Made by a program: the position numbers and the translations under genes
Source of the DNA: Pontibacter sp. SGAir0037
GTDB taxonomy: Bacteria; Bacteroidota; Bacteroidia; Cytophagales; Hymenobacteraceae
Reading direction: 5' to 3'
DNA: 64,000 nucleotides
NCBI RefSeq assembly: GCF_005491705.1
Contig: NZ_CP028092.1
Span: 744,001-808,000 of the forward strand
Notes under the pieces: generated by a model
Databases searched by the model: none
Told to the model about the DNA's origin: nothing
The model's input: only the letters and a program-made list of their open reading frames with translations
In this document: piece after piece, positions 1-9,174 of the stretch
Position numbering within the stretch: the first letter of the stretch is position 1
Layout of the letters: each line of letters begins with the position of its first letter

Positions 1-664
1 CGAAAACCTGTTCTTCGAGGCCCAGTTCAACTGTAAGCCCTTCGCCTTTAGCTCCGTAAAGGCCAACGGTATGGGCTTCGTCCACTATCAGTGCTGCGTC
101 CTGCTCCCGGCACAGTTCCGACAGTTCCTTTAGCGGAGCCTGGTCACCATCCATGGAGTAAACTGATTCCACTAGCACGTATACCTGTCCTGTGGCGTGT
201 TTCAGTTTCTGCCTCAGGTCTGCCACATCGTTATGGCGGAAAGCATATGTTTTAGCAAAGCTCAGCCGTAGCCCGTCTTTCATGGAGGCATGGCTGGCCT
301 CGTCGTAAAAAACAGTGTCGCCCCGCTGTGGCAGCGCCGATAAAAGCCCTACGTTAGCAGTATAGCCGGAATTAAAAAGCAGAGCCGCCTCTGCTTTATG
401 GTAGGCAGCAATGGTCGCTTCTAATTCTTCAAACAAAAGATGGTTGCCTGACAAGAGCCTGGAGCCGGTAGCTCCCATTGGCAGGTACCTGTACTTTTCT
501 TCCTCCTCTTTAATCAGCGCCCGCAGCTTTTCGGAGCGGGCCAGGCCGAGGTAATCGTTCGAGCAAAAGTCGACAAGGCCGGTAGTAGTTTTCAGATGGC
601 GCAGGTTTCCCTGTGCCTCCCGCTCCGCCAGCTTTTGCTGCAGCTTATTTAAAATGCTAGACAT
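1..664 (-). CDS. bioF: 8-amino-7-oxononanoate synthase (partial, C-terminus outside window)
   Basis: PLP-dependent enzyme of biotin synthesis that condenses pimeloyl-ACP (or -CoA) with alanine. About 220 N-terminal residues are present, starting at the ATG read from 664; the rest, including the PLP lysine, lies left of the window. Visible family hallmarks are FCSNDYLGL near the N-terminus, the glycine-rich MGATGSRLLSGN segment, a SHASMKDG stretch, VYSMDGD and DEAHTVG, which are typical of the alpha-oxoamine synthase family. It lies 68 bases downstream of bioB on the same strand, so the two are probably cotranscribed. Other alpha-oxoamine synthases (for example Kbl) share these motifs; the bioB neighbour favours BioF. 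Confidence 0.9.
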   Translation of the reverse strand, partial: MSSILNKLQQKLAEREAQGNLRHLKTTTGLVDFCSNDYLGLARSEKLRALIKEEEEKYRYLPMGATGSRLLSGNHLLFEELEATIAAYHKAEAALLFNSGYTANVGLLSALPQRGDTVFYDEASHASMKDGLRLSFAKTYAFRHNDVADLRQKLKHATGQVYVLVESVYSMDGDQAPLKELSELCREQDAALIVDEAHTVGLYGAKGEGLTVELGLEEQVF

Positions 665-733
665 TAGATTTTAGACTTTCTCACAGATGTACAAGTATAA
701 TTGTCTAACATCTAATATTCAGTGTCTAATATC
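661..733. repeat. Degenerate TCTAA-type intergenic repeat
   Basis: The bioB-bioF spacer is made of near-repeats of TCTAACATCTAAT and GTCTAATATCTA. The same word family recurs at 29709-29739 (moaA-moeA spacer) and, inverted, at 38433-38460. It therefore looks like a dispersed intergenic repeat rather than random AT-rich sequence. No function is evident. Confidence 0.45.
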
Positions 734-1737
734 TACCCAACCACAGGTTGGGGCTGGGCTTCCTCTTTAAATGATTTTCTAGGCTGTAAGCCCAGTAGCT
801 CAAACATGGCTTTGTCCTGGTCAAAATCAGGGTTTGGTGTAGTTAAAAGCTTTTCTCCTGTAAAAATAGAGTTTGCACCTGCCAGAAAACAAAGCGCCTG
901 CTCTGTAATACTCATCTGCTCACGACCGGCCGAAAGGCGCACCATCGTTTTAGGCATCAGGATACGGGCAGTGGCGATCATACGTACCATTTCCCAAACC
1001 GATACCCTTGGCTGGTTTTCAAGTGGAGTTCCTTTTACCGGAACCAGGGCATTTACCGGTACCGACTCCGGGTGCTGTACCAGGGTAGATAAGGTGTACA
1101 GCATGCCAATCCGGTCTTCGTCTGTCTCACCTAATCCGATAATTCCACCTGAACATACAGATATACCTGCATTGCGCACATGATCAATGGTTTCTAAGCG
1201 GTCGTCGTAAGTGCGGGTGGTGATGATTTTATCGTAATGCTCTTCGGATGTATCGAGGTTGTGGTTATAAGCATAAAGCCCTGCCTCTTTCAGTTTCTGT
1301 GCCTGGTACTCATTTACCATTCCCAAAGTACAGCATACTTCCAGCCCCAGGTTGTTCACACCTTTTACCATGTCCAGTACCCGGTCGAAATCGCGGTTAT
1401 CGCGTACTTCGCGCCAGGCTGCTCCCATACAAAAACGGGTAGAACCGCCTTCTTTGGCTCGTTTGGCAGAAGCAAGCACCTGCTCCTGGCTCAGAAGTTT
1501 ATGTACATCTACGCCGGTATGAAAACGTGCTGCCTGCGGGCAGTAAGCACAGTCTTCCGGGCAACCGCCTGTCTTTACAGATAGCAGCGTACATACCTGC
1601 ACCTCACCTGTCGCCTGATACTGCTTATGCACCTGTGCTGCCTCTACAATCAGCTCCAGTACAGGTTTAAAATAGATTGCCTTTGTTTCTTCTAAAGTCC
1701 AGTCGTTGCGAATTTCTGTATTTAGTCCGTTTTGCAT
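733..1737 (-). CDS. bioB: Biotin synthase
   Basis: Radical SAM enzyme that inserts sulfur into dethiobiotin to form biotin. The protein is 334 residues, a normal length for BioB. The radical SAM cluster motif C-x3-C-x2-C is at Cys59, Cys63 and Cys66 ([12 protein letters not shown]). Other family segments are the FCMGAAWRE motif, the NHNLDTS motif, GGIIGLGET and the C-terminal [23 protein letters not shown] start. It is the first gene of a leftward bioB-bioF unit. The C-terminal tail rich in Pro and Gln is slightly longer than in the E. coli enzyme and of no obvious significance. Confidence 0.96.
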   Translation of the reverse strand: MQNGLNTEIRNDWTLEETKAIYFKPVLELIVEAAQVHKQYQATGEVQVCTLLSVKTGGCPEDCAYCPQAARFHTGVDVHKLLSQEQVLASAKRAKEGGSTRFCMGAAWREVRDNRDFDRVLDMVKGVNNLGLEVCCTLGMVNEYQAQKLKEAGLYAYNHNLDTSEEHYDKIITTRTYDDRLETIDHVRNAGISVCSGGIIGLGETDEDRIGMLYTLSTLVQHPESVPVNALVPVKGTPLENQPRVSVWEMVRMIATARILMPKTMVRLSAGREQMSITEQALCFLAGANSIFTGEKLLTTPNPDFDQDKAMFELLGLQPRKSFKEEAQPQPVVG

Positions 1738-2086
1738 GATAGTGCCCTTATTTGGATTACGAAGGTAATTTGAAGATTTAGGAATAAAAAATCAAACCTA
1801 TGGGTAGCTTCGGTGGATAAATAGTTAAGTACTTCAGCTATTGTATGTTTTCTGTGGAAAAATTCTTTTGTGAATTTGTTTAAAAGCGGAGCCCGCAAAC
1901 TTTGCCATGAATTTTCCTGATCATGAAAACTTGCATAATAGCCGTGCAGCGACAGCCGGTTGCTGGAGGCAATTTTCTGTATTTGTTCCCGATGATTAGC
2001 CGTAAAGGATTTTGTGTAGGAAACATGGCCAAGCCAGTTTTGATCAGGCAGAAATGTTGTGTGGGTGCAGAGCAGGAATAAAATAT
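1738..2086. other. Intergenic region between divergent bioB and the TonB cassette
   Basis: About 350 bases without a convincing ORF. It holds the bioB promoter candidate near 1793-1800 and leads into the dyad and promoter of the rightward operon at 2087-2130. Nothing else was recognised. Confidence 0.5.
1793..1800 (-). promoter_or_regulatory. Candidate -7 element of bioB promoter
   Basis: The minus strand reads TAGGTTTG, an exact match to the Bacteroidota -7 consensus TAnnTTTG, 56 bases upstream of the bioB ATG. No TTTG is visible at the expected -33 distance, so only half of the promoter is supported. Confidence 0.35.
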
Positions 2087-2100
2087 ATGACGTAGGTCAT
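2087..2100. promoter_or_regulatory. FNR/CRP-like operator dyad
   Basis: ATGAC-GTAG-GTCAT is a perfect inverted repeat with 5-bp arms and a 4-base spacer, the geometry of FNR/CRP-superfamily sites. It abuts the -33 TTTG of the promoter at 2101-2130. Its centre lies about 41 bases before the predicted transcription start, the usual position for a class II activator. The identity of the regulator is inference. Confidence 0.55.
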
Positions 2101-2130
2101 TTTGAATTCTTTGCTTCTGTCTTACTTTTG
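2101..2130 (+). promoter_or_regulatory. Bacteroidota-type promoter of the small protein-TonB receptor-lipoprotein operon
   Basis: TTTG at 2101-2104, an 18-base spacer and TACTTTTG at 2123-2130 match TTTG-N-TAnnTTTG exactly. The start codon at 2146 follows closely, so the predicted 5' leader is only about ten bases. Confidence 0.65.
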
Positions 2131-2145
2131 TGGCTTCGGTTTTTT

Positions 2146-2523
2146 ATGAAGAATTTAATTACGATATCACTGCTGGTAGTAATGCTGTTACAGGTGTTCA
2201 GCAAAGTGTTTATTGTAGTTGATTATGAAGCTAACCGAGCCTACATAACAGAAATGTTCTGTATCAATAAAGATAAGCCGGAGCTTTCCTGCGAGGGAAG
2301 CTGTTACCTGAAAAAGAAACTCCGGCATGCCGATGAGGCCGATGATCATGCAGCAGAGCATTCCCAGAAACAAGCCTTTCAGGTGACGTTATATTACCAG
2401 CCTCTTTTTCAACTGAACCCTTACTTAGCGGAGTCCGTTCAGCTGTTTGGTTCAGCGTATAAGGCTGCACGTGCCGATAAAAGACCCGGATCTGTTTTCC
2501 GCCCGCCACAATTTACAGTTTAA
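2146..2523 (+). CDS. Small secreted or membrane-anchored Cys-containing protein
   Basis: A 125-residue protein with an N-terminal hydrophobic segment (residues about 4-25: a signal peptide or anchor) followed by a Cys-containing region, FCINKDKPELSCEGSCYL, with Cys39, Cys49 and Cys53. Lys- and His-rich residues come next (His61, His68, His72). Such short proteins are known upstream of TonB receptors in Bacteroidota but have no established function. A longer reading from 2059 would run through the promoter, so the ATG at 2146 is preferred. It is the first gene of a three-gene rightward unit. The Cys/His pattern suggests metal or thiol chemistry, which is an inference; no named domain was recognised. 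Confidence 0.7.
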   Translation: MKNLITISLLVVMLLQVFSKVFIVVDYEANRAYITEMFCINKDKPELSCEGSCYLKKKLRHADEADDHAAEHSQKQAFQVTLYYQPLFQLNPYLAESVQLFGSAYKAARADKRPGSVFRPPQFTV

Positions 2524-2632
2524 CTTTCTTTAAGCTCCGCTATGCGAAGCCTTTTCCTTTGTTTTCCTGTTTATGCACTTGCTGTGCAAACTGGGAAAGC
2601 ATGTCTTTCCATAAACTGTAAATTCTATTTCA

Positions 2633-4921
2633 ATGCAAAAAATAATTGCATGTATTGTGCTTGCCATAATACTATGCCAGTATGCTCACGCTCAATCGGC
2701 GGTTGAGGGGAAGGTGGTCGATGCGATCACCAAAGAAGCTTTAACAGGTGCCAGTGTGCAGCTGAAAGGTACTACAAGTGGTGCTGTAACTGATTTTAAC
2801 GGACATTTCAAACTAAACAGTAAAGCCGGGGCCGATACCATCGTTGTTTCTTATGTAGGCTATCTGCCGCAGCAGTTGCCTTTGGGTGCAAGCGGATTGT
2901 TTGTGCAGCTCCGCCGGTCTGCCAGCCAGCTGAACCAGGTGGTGGTATCGGCAAGCCGGGAAGGACAGGCCAGAACAGAAGTGCCTGTTGCGATCAGTGC
3001 CATCAGCAAAGAAGTTTTGTTAGAGACTAAACCTGTAACTTTAGACCAGGTGCTCAACAAGGTAAGCGGGGTGTATATGGTAAACCTCGGTAACGAACAG
3101 CATACAATGGCTATCCGGCAGCCCATTGGCTACAAAAGCCTGTTCTTGTACCTGGAGGACGGTATTCCGATCCGGACAAGCGGAGACTTTAACCATAATG
3201 CCTTAATCGAAATAAATATGGCGGCGCTTAAGTCCATAGAAGTGATTCGTGGTCCTGCTTCGTCGCTGTACGGAAGTGAGGCAATCGGAGGAGCCGTTAA
3301 TTTTATTACGCAGGCACCCTCACAGGTATTTACTGCCAGAGTTCAGGCCGAAGCCAGCAATCTGGGCTACAAGCGGACCGATTTCTCTGCTTCCAATACC
3401 TTTGGAAAGCTCGGTGTGTATGTAGGCGGCTATTATGCTTCGCAACGTAACGGCATCATGAGCCACAGCGATTTCGATAAACTGGCACTTACCTTACGAG
3501 CTGATTACCAGCTAAGCGTAAAAAGTAAACTGACTACTGCTGCCAGTTTAATAGACTATGTTACTGACCAGACCGGTGGCCTGGACAGTACCCGGTTCTA
3601 TAACAAGGAATACGCCAGCCTGCATACTTTTACGTACCGGAAAGTAAACGCCCTGCGCGTAAGAAGTACCCTGGAACATGCCTGGAACGAAAACAACTAT
3701 ACGCTGGTAACGCTTTTCTTCCGCAACAACGCCATTGGTCAGAACCCTTTTTACTCCATATCCAATGTGCAGGGAAATCCTTTAAAAGCAAAAGGAGAGA
3801 TCAACGAAGATGCTTTCGAAAGCTATGGATTAATAGCACAGCATAAAAAAGGGCTGCCGGTTTTAAATGGACAACTCATCGGAGGCATCAGTTTCGACTA
3901 TAGTCCTGCCACTTATCAGGCTCATTTTATAACTGTAGACAGAAGTACAACCGGCGTTTATACAGGTTATATTCCTACAGATTCCCTTTTAACCGATTAC
4001 CAGGTACAGTTGCTGAACTCTGCTGCGTATGCACAACTGGAGCTGAATCCGGCGGAGAGGCTCAAGCTGGTGGCGGCTCTGCGCTACGACAGGCTCGACT
4101 ATGCTTTCGACAACCACCTGCCCGGTAGTGCCTTTAGCGGTGCACCCGACGAAAAGAACGGTTTTAAAAGCCTGTCCCCGAAACTGGGACTCACATACGA
4201 CCTGGGCAAGAGCAATGGACTTTATGCCAACTATAGTGTGGGCTTTGCCCCGCCTCAGATCACGGAGCTATATCGTGGCGTAAAAGTTCCTGCACTTAAG
4301 CCATCTAACTATACAAACTACGAAGCAGGGGGCTGGGTGAGCTTTGCGCAGCACCGGGGCTATCTCGATATTAGCTTTTATCAGTTGAACGGCACAAATG
4401 AAATTATTTCGGTACGCTTGCCGGACGGATCATACCAGAACCAGAATGCTGGCCGAACCAAGCATCAAGGGGTAGAATATACCTTGAAGTATGCTCCATC
4501 AGACCTTGTTTCCATACGCTTCAGTGGCACCAATGCCCGCCATTATTTCCAAGAGTACGAAGAGCGTGGCGTAGGCTTCAATAATAACGAGATGGCGACA
4601 GCGCCCCGCTTTATTTCCAACACCGAAGTTACTTTCAGACCTGTTTTTGTGCAGGGCCTGCGCCTGAGCCTGGAGTGGCTGCACCTGGGCAAGTACTATA
4701 TGGATGCGGCCAATACCGAATATTACAATGGCTATAATTTGTTGAATGGCAGGGTGGGCTATACAATAAAAGGTTTTGAAATATGGCTGAACAGCCTGAA
4801 CCTGGCCAACCAGCTGTACGCCACGACTGCCGAGAAAACTGCCTATGGCAAAAGCTACAGGCAAGGTACTCCCAGAGTTTTTCACCTGGGCCTGGGCTAT
4901 AGTTTTGCTGCCAGGCAGTAG
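2633..4921 (+). CDS. TonB-dependent outer membrane receptor
   Basis: A 762-residue outer membrane receptor. It has a signal peptide ending near AHAQS (residue 21), a carboxypeptidase-regulatory-like beta-sandwich domain (residues about 23-100, with GASVQLKGTTSGAVTD and VVSYVGY), a plug domain (about 105-230, with VVVSASR, PVAISAI, VIRGPASSLYGSEAIGGAVN), then a 22-strand-type barrel ending in an aromatic-rich LGYSFAARQ. The layout is that of siderophore, vitamin B12 and copper (OprC-like) receptors rather than SusC, which is longer. The substrate cannot be read from the sequence. The flanking small Cys protein and Asp-box lipoprotein suggest they act together. Confidence 0.93.
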   Translation: MQKIIACIVLAIILCQYAHAQSAVEGKVVDAITKEALTGASVQLKGTTSGAVTDFNGHFKLNSKAGADTIVVSYVGYLPQQLPLGASGLFVQLRRSASQLNQVVVSASREGQARTEVPVAISAISKEVLLETKPVTLDQVLNKVSGVYMVNLGNEQHTMAIRQPIGYKSLFLYLEDGIPIRTSGDFNHNALIEINMAALKSIEVIRGPASSLYGSEAIGGAVNFITQAPSQVFTARVQAEASNLGYKRTDFSASNTFGKLGVYVGGYYASQRNGIMSHSDFDKLALTLRADYQLSVKSKLTTAASLIDYVTDQTGGLDSTRFYNKEYASLHTFTYRKVNALRVRSTLEHAWNENNYTLVTLFFRNNAIGQNPFYSISNVQGNPLKAKGEINEDAFESYGLIAQHKKGLPVLNGQLIGGISFDYSPATYQAHFITVDRSTTGVYTGYIPTDSLLTDYQVQLLNSAAYAQLELNPAERLKLVAALRYDRLDYAFDNHLPGSAFSGAPDEKNGFKSLSPKLGLTYDLGKSNGLYANYSVGFAPPQITELYRGVKVPALKPSNYTNYEAGGWVSFAQHRGYLDISFYQLNGTNEIISVRLPDGSYQNQNAGRTKHQGVEYTLKYAPSDLVSIRFSGTNARHYFQEYEERGVGFNNNEMATAPRFISNTEVTFRPVFVQGLRLSLEWLHLGKYYMDAANTEYYNGYNLLNGRVGYTIKGFEIWLNSLNLANQLYATTAEKTAYGKSYRQGTPRVFHLGLGYSFAARQ

Positions 4922-4968
4922 TAATTTTTAGAATTCATTTATCAGGTTTACAACCATTTACTTTATTT

Positions 4969-6210
4969 ATGAAAAGAAGATTTGCGCTGTTTTATATGGT
5001 AATATGCCTGGCTTTTGCTGTAACAGGATGCCAGCCTACTCAGCAGACAGAAGAACAGGAGTCTGTAGCGGTTCAGATATCGCAGAAGGGGCTAAACGGC
5101 TCCTGTCCGTATCTTACCCAAGACCACGAAGGAAATATAGTGCTGTGCTGGGTGCAGGCACAGGATACAATCGGCAATTACCTTTTAACCTATGCTGTAT
5201 CGAAAGACGGAGGAGAAAACTTCAGTTTGCCAAGGGCTATTCCTGCTTCAGCTGGTGTGTACCCGCACGACGAGAATTTATCGAAACTGATCTTTAAGAA
5301 GAATGGAGAAATGCTGGCTATGTTCGCCGTCAGCAATCCAAATCCTGAAAACAGTTATGCCGGACTTGTTTTTTATACCCAGAGCTTTGATGGGGGAGCT
5401 ACCTGGACAAGTGCCAGGCAATTGGCTGAGAATGCCGAAAGCAGTATAGACGAACGCTATTTTGATGTGGCCTTATTGCCAGATGGCGAAGTTGGAGCTA
5501 TCTGGCTCGATTCGCGCAAAACCAGCACCAAAGAAGGCTCCTCGCTCTACTTTTCCAGCACACAGGGCCGGAATGGTTTTGTAAGTGAAAAAGTAATAGA
5601 CCAACAGCTTTGCCAGTGCTGCCGCACCGATCTGTATGTTGATGAACAGGATCGGCTGCATGTGGCTTACAGGGCCATTTTAAACGACAGTATTCGGGAT
5701 ATGATGCACATGTACTCAGCCGACAATGGCAAGACCTTTTCGGAAAGAGCGCGCATCAGCGAGGATAACTGGTCTATTAATGGCTGCCCTCATACAGGGC
5801 CTGCGCTGGCATCTAACCAGCAGGGGATGCACTTTGCCTGGTATACCATGGGTGGTGGAAGCGGTGTTTTTTACAGCCACAAACGGGAAGGAGCTGCCTT
5901 TACACCACGGGAAGCAGTAAGTAACCTGCCATCAGCCAAGCATCCTCAAATGGTGTCTTACGGCGGAGGTAAACTGGCTATTGTGTGGGACGAACGGGTA
6001 CAGCAGGCCGAAAAATTCGGAAACAGGATTGGTTTACAACTGAGAGATCAGCAGGGGCAGTTCATAAGTAGTTCCCGCCTGACACCAGATTCACTCCGGG
6101 CAATTTATCCGGTGGTGTTGCCAATAGACCAGGAAAATTTGCTGGTAGCCTATACTTTGAAAGAAGATTCCGGAAGCCAGGTATGGTGGAAGAAGGTGCT
6201 GGTAAAGTAG
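4969..6210 (+). CDS. Sialidase-fold (Asp-box) lipoprotein with C-x-C-C motif
   Basis: A 413-residue predicted lipoprotein with lipobox VTGC (Cys21). The body carries BNR/Asp-box motifs typical of six-bladed propellers: SKDGGENF (about 78-85), SFDGGATW (about 139-146) and SADNGKTF (about 250-257). A true sialidase would also need an arginine triad, and I cannot confirm one. Unusual for a glycosidase is the cluster LCQCCRTDL (Cys215, Cys217, Cys218), plus NGCPHTG (Cys273, His275), which looks like a metal or heme site. It follows the TonB receptor by 47 bases and is probably cotranscribed with it. A binding or chaperone role for the receptor's ligand is as likely as sialidase activity. Confidence 0.75.
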   Translation: MKRRFALFYMVICLAFAVTGCQPTQQTEEQESVAVQISQKGLNGSCPYLTQDHEGNIVLCWVQAQDTIGNYLLTYAVSKDGGENFSLPRAIPASAGVYPHDENLSKLIFKKNGEMLAMFAVSNPNPENSYAGLVFYTQSFDGGATWTSARQLAENAESSIDERYFDVALLPDGEVGAIWLDSRKTSTKEGSSLYFSSTQGRNGFVSEKVIDQQLCQCCRTDLYVDEQDRLHVAYRAILNDSIRDMMHMYSADNGKTFSERARISEDNWSINGCPHTGPALASNQQGMHFAWYTMGGGSGVFYSHKREGAAFTPREAVSNLPSAKHPQMVSYGGGKLAIVWDERVQQAEKFGNRIGLQLRDQQGQFISSSRLTPDSLRAIYPVVLPIDQENLLVAYTLKEDSGSQVWWKKVLVK

Positions 6211-6213
6211 GTG

Positions 6214-6263
6214 AAGGCAGAAGGTTAGAGGATTTTGTAAAAGCCTTTCTCACCTTCTGCCTT
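6214..6263. terminator. Bidirectional terminator hairpin
   Basis: A 12-bp perfect inverted repeat (AAGGCAGAAGGT at 6214-6225 with ACCTTCTGCCTT at 6252-6263) lies between two convergent genes, with T-rich sequence on the right. The loop is long (26 bases). Confidence 0.6.
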
Positions 6264-6270
6264 TTAACTT

Positions 6271-7587
6271 TTACTTTTCACTCACAATCTCTCCGTTGCG
6301 GTATTCGGCAGTGCGGACTACTTTGCCGGTGGCATCGTGGTATTTCCAGGTGCCGGTAGCGCGGTTATTCCTGAACTGGCCCAGTACCTCTACTTTTCCG
6401 TCCTCGAAGTATTGCTTAAAAGGGCCGAAACGGAGACCGTTTTTGTGATTTGTCTCAGACTTTAATTTGCCCGACGGGTGGAAAGCCTGGCTGACGCCTA
6501 ATATTTTGCCTTTGTCGTAGTTATACTTTTCCATGACCTGACCGTTTTCATAGTACAGGAGTTTTTCTCCCTGTAATATGTCTGTCACGTATGTTTCAGA
6601 AGCCTGTATCGGTTTTCCGGGAGCATCATAATATTCTTTCCAGACACCGTGGCGCTGCTTCTTTTTAAATACTTCTTCGTCCTTTACATGACCTGAAGGA
6701 TAGTAGTGGGTAATTTTGCTGTCGTTGTTGCTGTGGTTGCCTTCTTCCAGAAGGGTGCCATCTTCGTAAAACACCTTGCTGATGCCGCTAGGCTCCCCGT
6801 TTTTGTAGGTAATTACACTACGTGGCTGCCCATTTTCGTAAAAAGCTTTGGCTAAGCCATGCATTTTGCCAGCCTGAAAAGTGCCTTCTGTGCTTAACTT
6901 ACCGCTTTTATAATAGCTTTTGTAACTGCCGTTTTTCTGCCCCGCCACATTCTGTACTTCCATTTCCAGTTGCCCGTTATCGAAGTATGTTTTATAGGAG
7001 CCTTCCAGCATGCCATTGTTATAGGTGGCTTCCGTGTTTAATATGCCATTCTCGTAATAGGTTTTGGCCAGTCCGTTCTGCTGGTTGTTTTTATAGTATA
7101 TCTCAGATTTTACCTTGCCGGATGGATAGAATTCCTTTACCAGCCCTTCCGGGAAACCGTTCAAAAAACTGGCTTCCTGCCGTACTGTGCCATCGGCATA
7201 AAAGGTTTTGATCACGTTGCTTTGCTGGTCGTTCTCATACATACCTTCCTGCAATACCTTGCCGTTTGGATGGTATGCTTTAAAGGGCCCGTGTTTGATA
7301 TTCTGCTTGTAAGAGATCTGGAGCTTTGGTTGTCCGTTGGGATAAAACTCGGTTAAAACGCTGTCACGTTTTCCTTCTACAAATTTCACCAGAGCTTCAC
7401 GTTCGCCGGTTGGGTAGAAGCGGTTATAATACCCTACTATAAGAGAATCAGGTGTGATGTAATATACTTCCTTTACAGAAGAGCTTTCGTTGTTGTGATA
7501 GGTGATCACTTTCGATTGAGCAACAGCGGCAACTTTCAGTAGCAGCAAGGTGAAAAGCAATGAAAGAAATCGACTCATAAATAACAT
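6271..7587 (-). CDS. Secreted MORN/YwqK-type repeat protein
   Basis: A 438-residue protein with a signal peptide (about 25 residues, ending VAAVAQS) followed by about sixteen tandem units of roughly 22-24 residues with the pattern F/Y-Y-x-N/D-G-x-L/V, for example FYPNGQPKLQISY and YYENGQVMEKYNY. This is the repeat called MORN_2, or the YwqK family antitoxin repeat, abundant in Bacteroidota. Despite the database name there is no toxin neighbour, and export argues against an antitoxin role. The function is unknown; structural or surface binding roles are possible. A second ATG nine bases downstream (7578) would give a tidier signal peptide. Single gene between two terminators. Confidence 0.85.
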   Translation of the reverse strand: MLFMSRFLSLLFTLLLLKVAAVAQSKVITYHNNESSSVKEVYYITPDSLIVGYYNRFYPTGEREALVKFVEGKRDSVLTEFYPNGQPKLQISYKQNIKHGPFKAYHPNGKVLQEGMYENDQQSNVIKTFYADGTVRQEASFLNGFPEGLVKEFYPSGKVKSEIYYKNNQQNGLAKTYYENGILNTEATYNNGMLEGSYKTYFDNGQLEMEVQNVAGQKNGSYKSYYKSGKLSTEGTFQAGKMHGLAKAFYENGQPRSVITYKNGEPSGISKVFYEDGTLLEEGNHSNNDSKITHYYPSGHVKDEEVFKKKQRHGVWKEYYDAPGKPIQASETYVTDILQGEKLLYYENGQVMEKYNYDKGKILGVSQAFHPSGKLKSETNHKNGLRFGPFKQYFEDGKVEVLGQFRNNRATGTWKYHDATGKVVRTAEYRNGEIVSEK

Positions 7588-7667
7588 ATCAAGTGGTTAT
7601 AGACAATAGACAAAAAGCCTGCCTAAAAAATTCATCAGCAGCAGTTTAAAGCCCGGGCAAAACAAAA

Positions 7668-7695
7668 GCAGCCTTACGGGTTAACGTAAGGCTGC
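7668..7695 (-). terminator. Rho-independent terminator of the thiolase gene
   Basis: An 11-bp perfect stem (GCAGCCTTACG / CGTAAGGCTGC) with a 6-base loop, followed on the minus strand by TTTTGTTTTG. It lies 26 bases past the thiolase stop. Confidence 0.85.
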
Positions 7696-7721
7696 CTGCA
7701 AATTATATACAAATTCCGGAA

Positions 7722-8906
7722 TTATAGCTTTTCTATTACAAGAGAAGAAGCTCCGCCACCGCCGTTGCAGATACCGGTAACGCCAATCCTGCCACCTTTT
7801 TTATCGAGTACATTGCAAAGGGTTACCAGAATGCGTGCGCCCGAAGCCCCCAGCGGGTGACCGAGCGAAACGGCTCCACCAAATACGTTTACATTACCGC
7901 CTTCCAGGCCAAGCTTCTGGTTATTAGCCAGCGACACAACCGAGAAGGCCTCATTGATCTCATAGAAATCAACTTCACCTGGTTCTATACCTGCATGCTT
8001 CAGGGCTTTTGGTATAGCCAGCGCCGGAGTAGTGGTAAACCAGATCGGGTCTTGCTCGGCATCGGCAAAGCCTAGTATTCTGGCAATAGGCTTTACGCCC
8101 AGTTCCTCGGCTTTTTCCTTGCTCATCAGCAGTACGGCAGCAGCCCCATCGTTCAGGGTAGAGGCATTAGCGGCTGTTACCGTGCCCGCCTTATCGAAAA
8201 CCGGTTTCAGGCCCGGTATTTTATCGAAGTTTACTTTTCTGTATTCTTCGTCCTCTGTAACTACCAGCGGCTCTTTTCCACGCTGAGGAATTTCAACCGG
8301 AATTATTTCATCTTTGAGTAAGCCTGCTTCGGCGGCTTCGGCTACTTTTCGGTAAGAGCCGATGGCGTATTCATCCTGCATTTCGCGGGTGATTTTCATC
8401 TCACGGGCTGTATTTTCTGCCGCGTTACCCATATGAAAATCATTATATACATCCCAAAGACCATCTTTTAACAAACCGTCGGTCATCTGGCCATGTCCTA
8501 GTTTAGCTCCGAACCGCGCTTTTTCGAGGTAGAAAGGCACATTAGACATGCTTTCCATGCCACCGGCTACTATTACATCTTTATGCCCCAGCATAATGGC
8601 CTGAGCCGCAAACATAATGGCTTTCGTGCCGGAAGCACATACTTTGTTTACGGTAGTACACTCCACATTGTAACCGAGGCCGGCTTTAATGGCAGCTTGT
8701 CTGGCAGGTGCCTGGCCCAGGTTGGCCGACAACACATTACCCATAATCACCTCCTGTACCAGTTCTTTAGCTACCCCAGCACGCTCTAAGGCTCCTTTTA
8801 TGGCTGCAGCACCCAACTCTGTGGCAGAAAGACTGGCGAGCGCACCACCAAAACTGCCAATAGGAGTCCGAACGGCTGATATAATATATACTTCTTTTGT
8901 TTGCAT
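7722..8906 (-). CDS. Acetyl-CoA C-acyltransferase (thiolase)
   Basis: A 394-residue type II thiolase that makes or cleaves acetoacetyl-CoA or longer 3-ketoacyl-CoA. The catalytic residues are all present: the nucleophile Cys90 in NKVCASGTKA, His350 in GHPLGASG and Cys380 in CNGGGGA. The length is standard for acetyl-CoA acetyltransferases (AtoB/PhaA-like). It stands alone with its own terminator and no beta-oxidation or PHB genes beside it, so the pathway is not fixed by context. Confidence 0.93.
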   Translation of the reverse strand: MQTKEVYIISAVRTPIGSFGGALASLSATELGAAAIKGALERAGVAKELVQEVIMGNVLSANLGQAPARQAAIKAGLGYNVECTTVNKVCASGTKAIMFAAQAIMLGHKDVIVAGGMESMSNVPFYLEKARFGAKLGHGQMTDGLLKDGLWDVYNDFHMGNAAENTAREMKITREMQDEYAIGSYRKVAEAAEAGLLKDEIIPVEIPQRGKEPLVVTEDEEYRKVNFDKIPGLKPVFDKAGTVTAANASTLNDGAAAVLLMSKEKAEELGVKPIARILGFADAEQDPIWFTTTPALAIPKALKHAGIEPGEVDFYEINEAFSVVSLANNQKLGLEGGNVNVFGGAVSLGHPLGASGARILVTLCNVLDKKGGRIGVTGICNGGGGASSLVIEKL

Positions 8907-9174
8907 AGTTTTTTAACAGAATTTATGTTGTTGTGTGAAGTTACGAATTTCTGCTGATAAAGCTAACATTCGTTAGGGGGTAAGTGGAGTCACGGAAGCA
9001 AAGAGAAATGGTTAAACTGCGTGGTAGCGAAGCCTATACCATACGCACTAATCATCTGAACAGGGAACTGATTGACGTTCAAATTAATGATTAAATAACA
9101 TAAGCTGGTTTATTTTGTAATTTTTTATTAAGATTATTGCACCGAAAAAATTTCTTTAACTAAAACCTACTTTA

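Noticed and set aside
6271..7587. YwqK-type repeats as part of a toxin-antitoxin system
   Set aside because: The protein has a signal peptide and no toxin gene beside it; the database name is misleading here.
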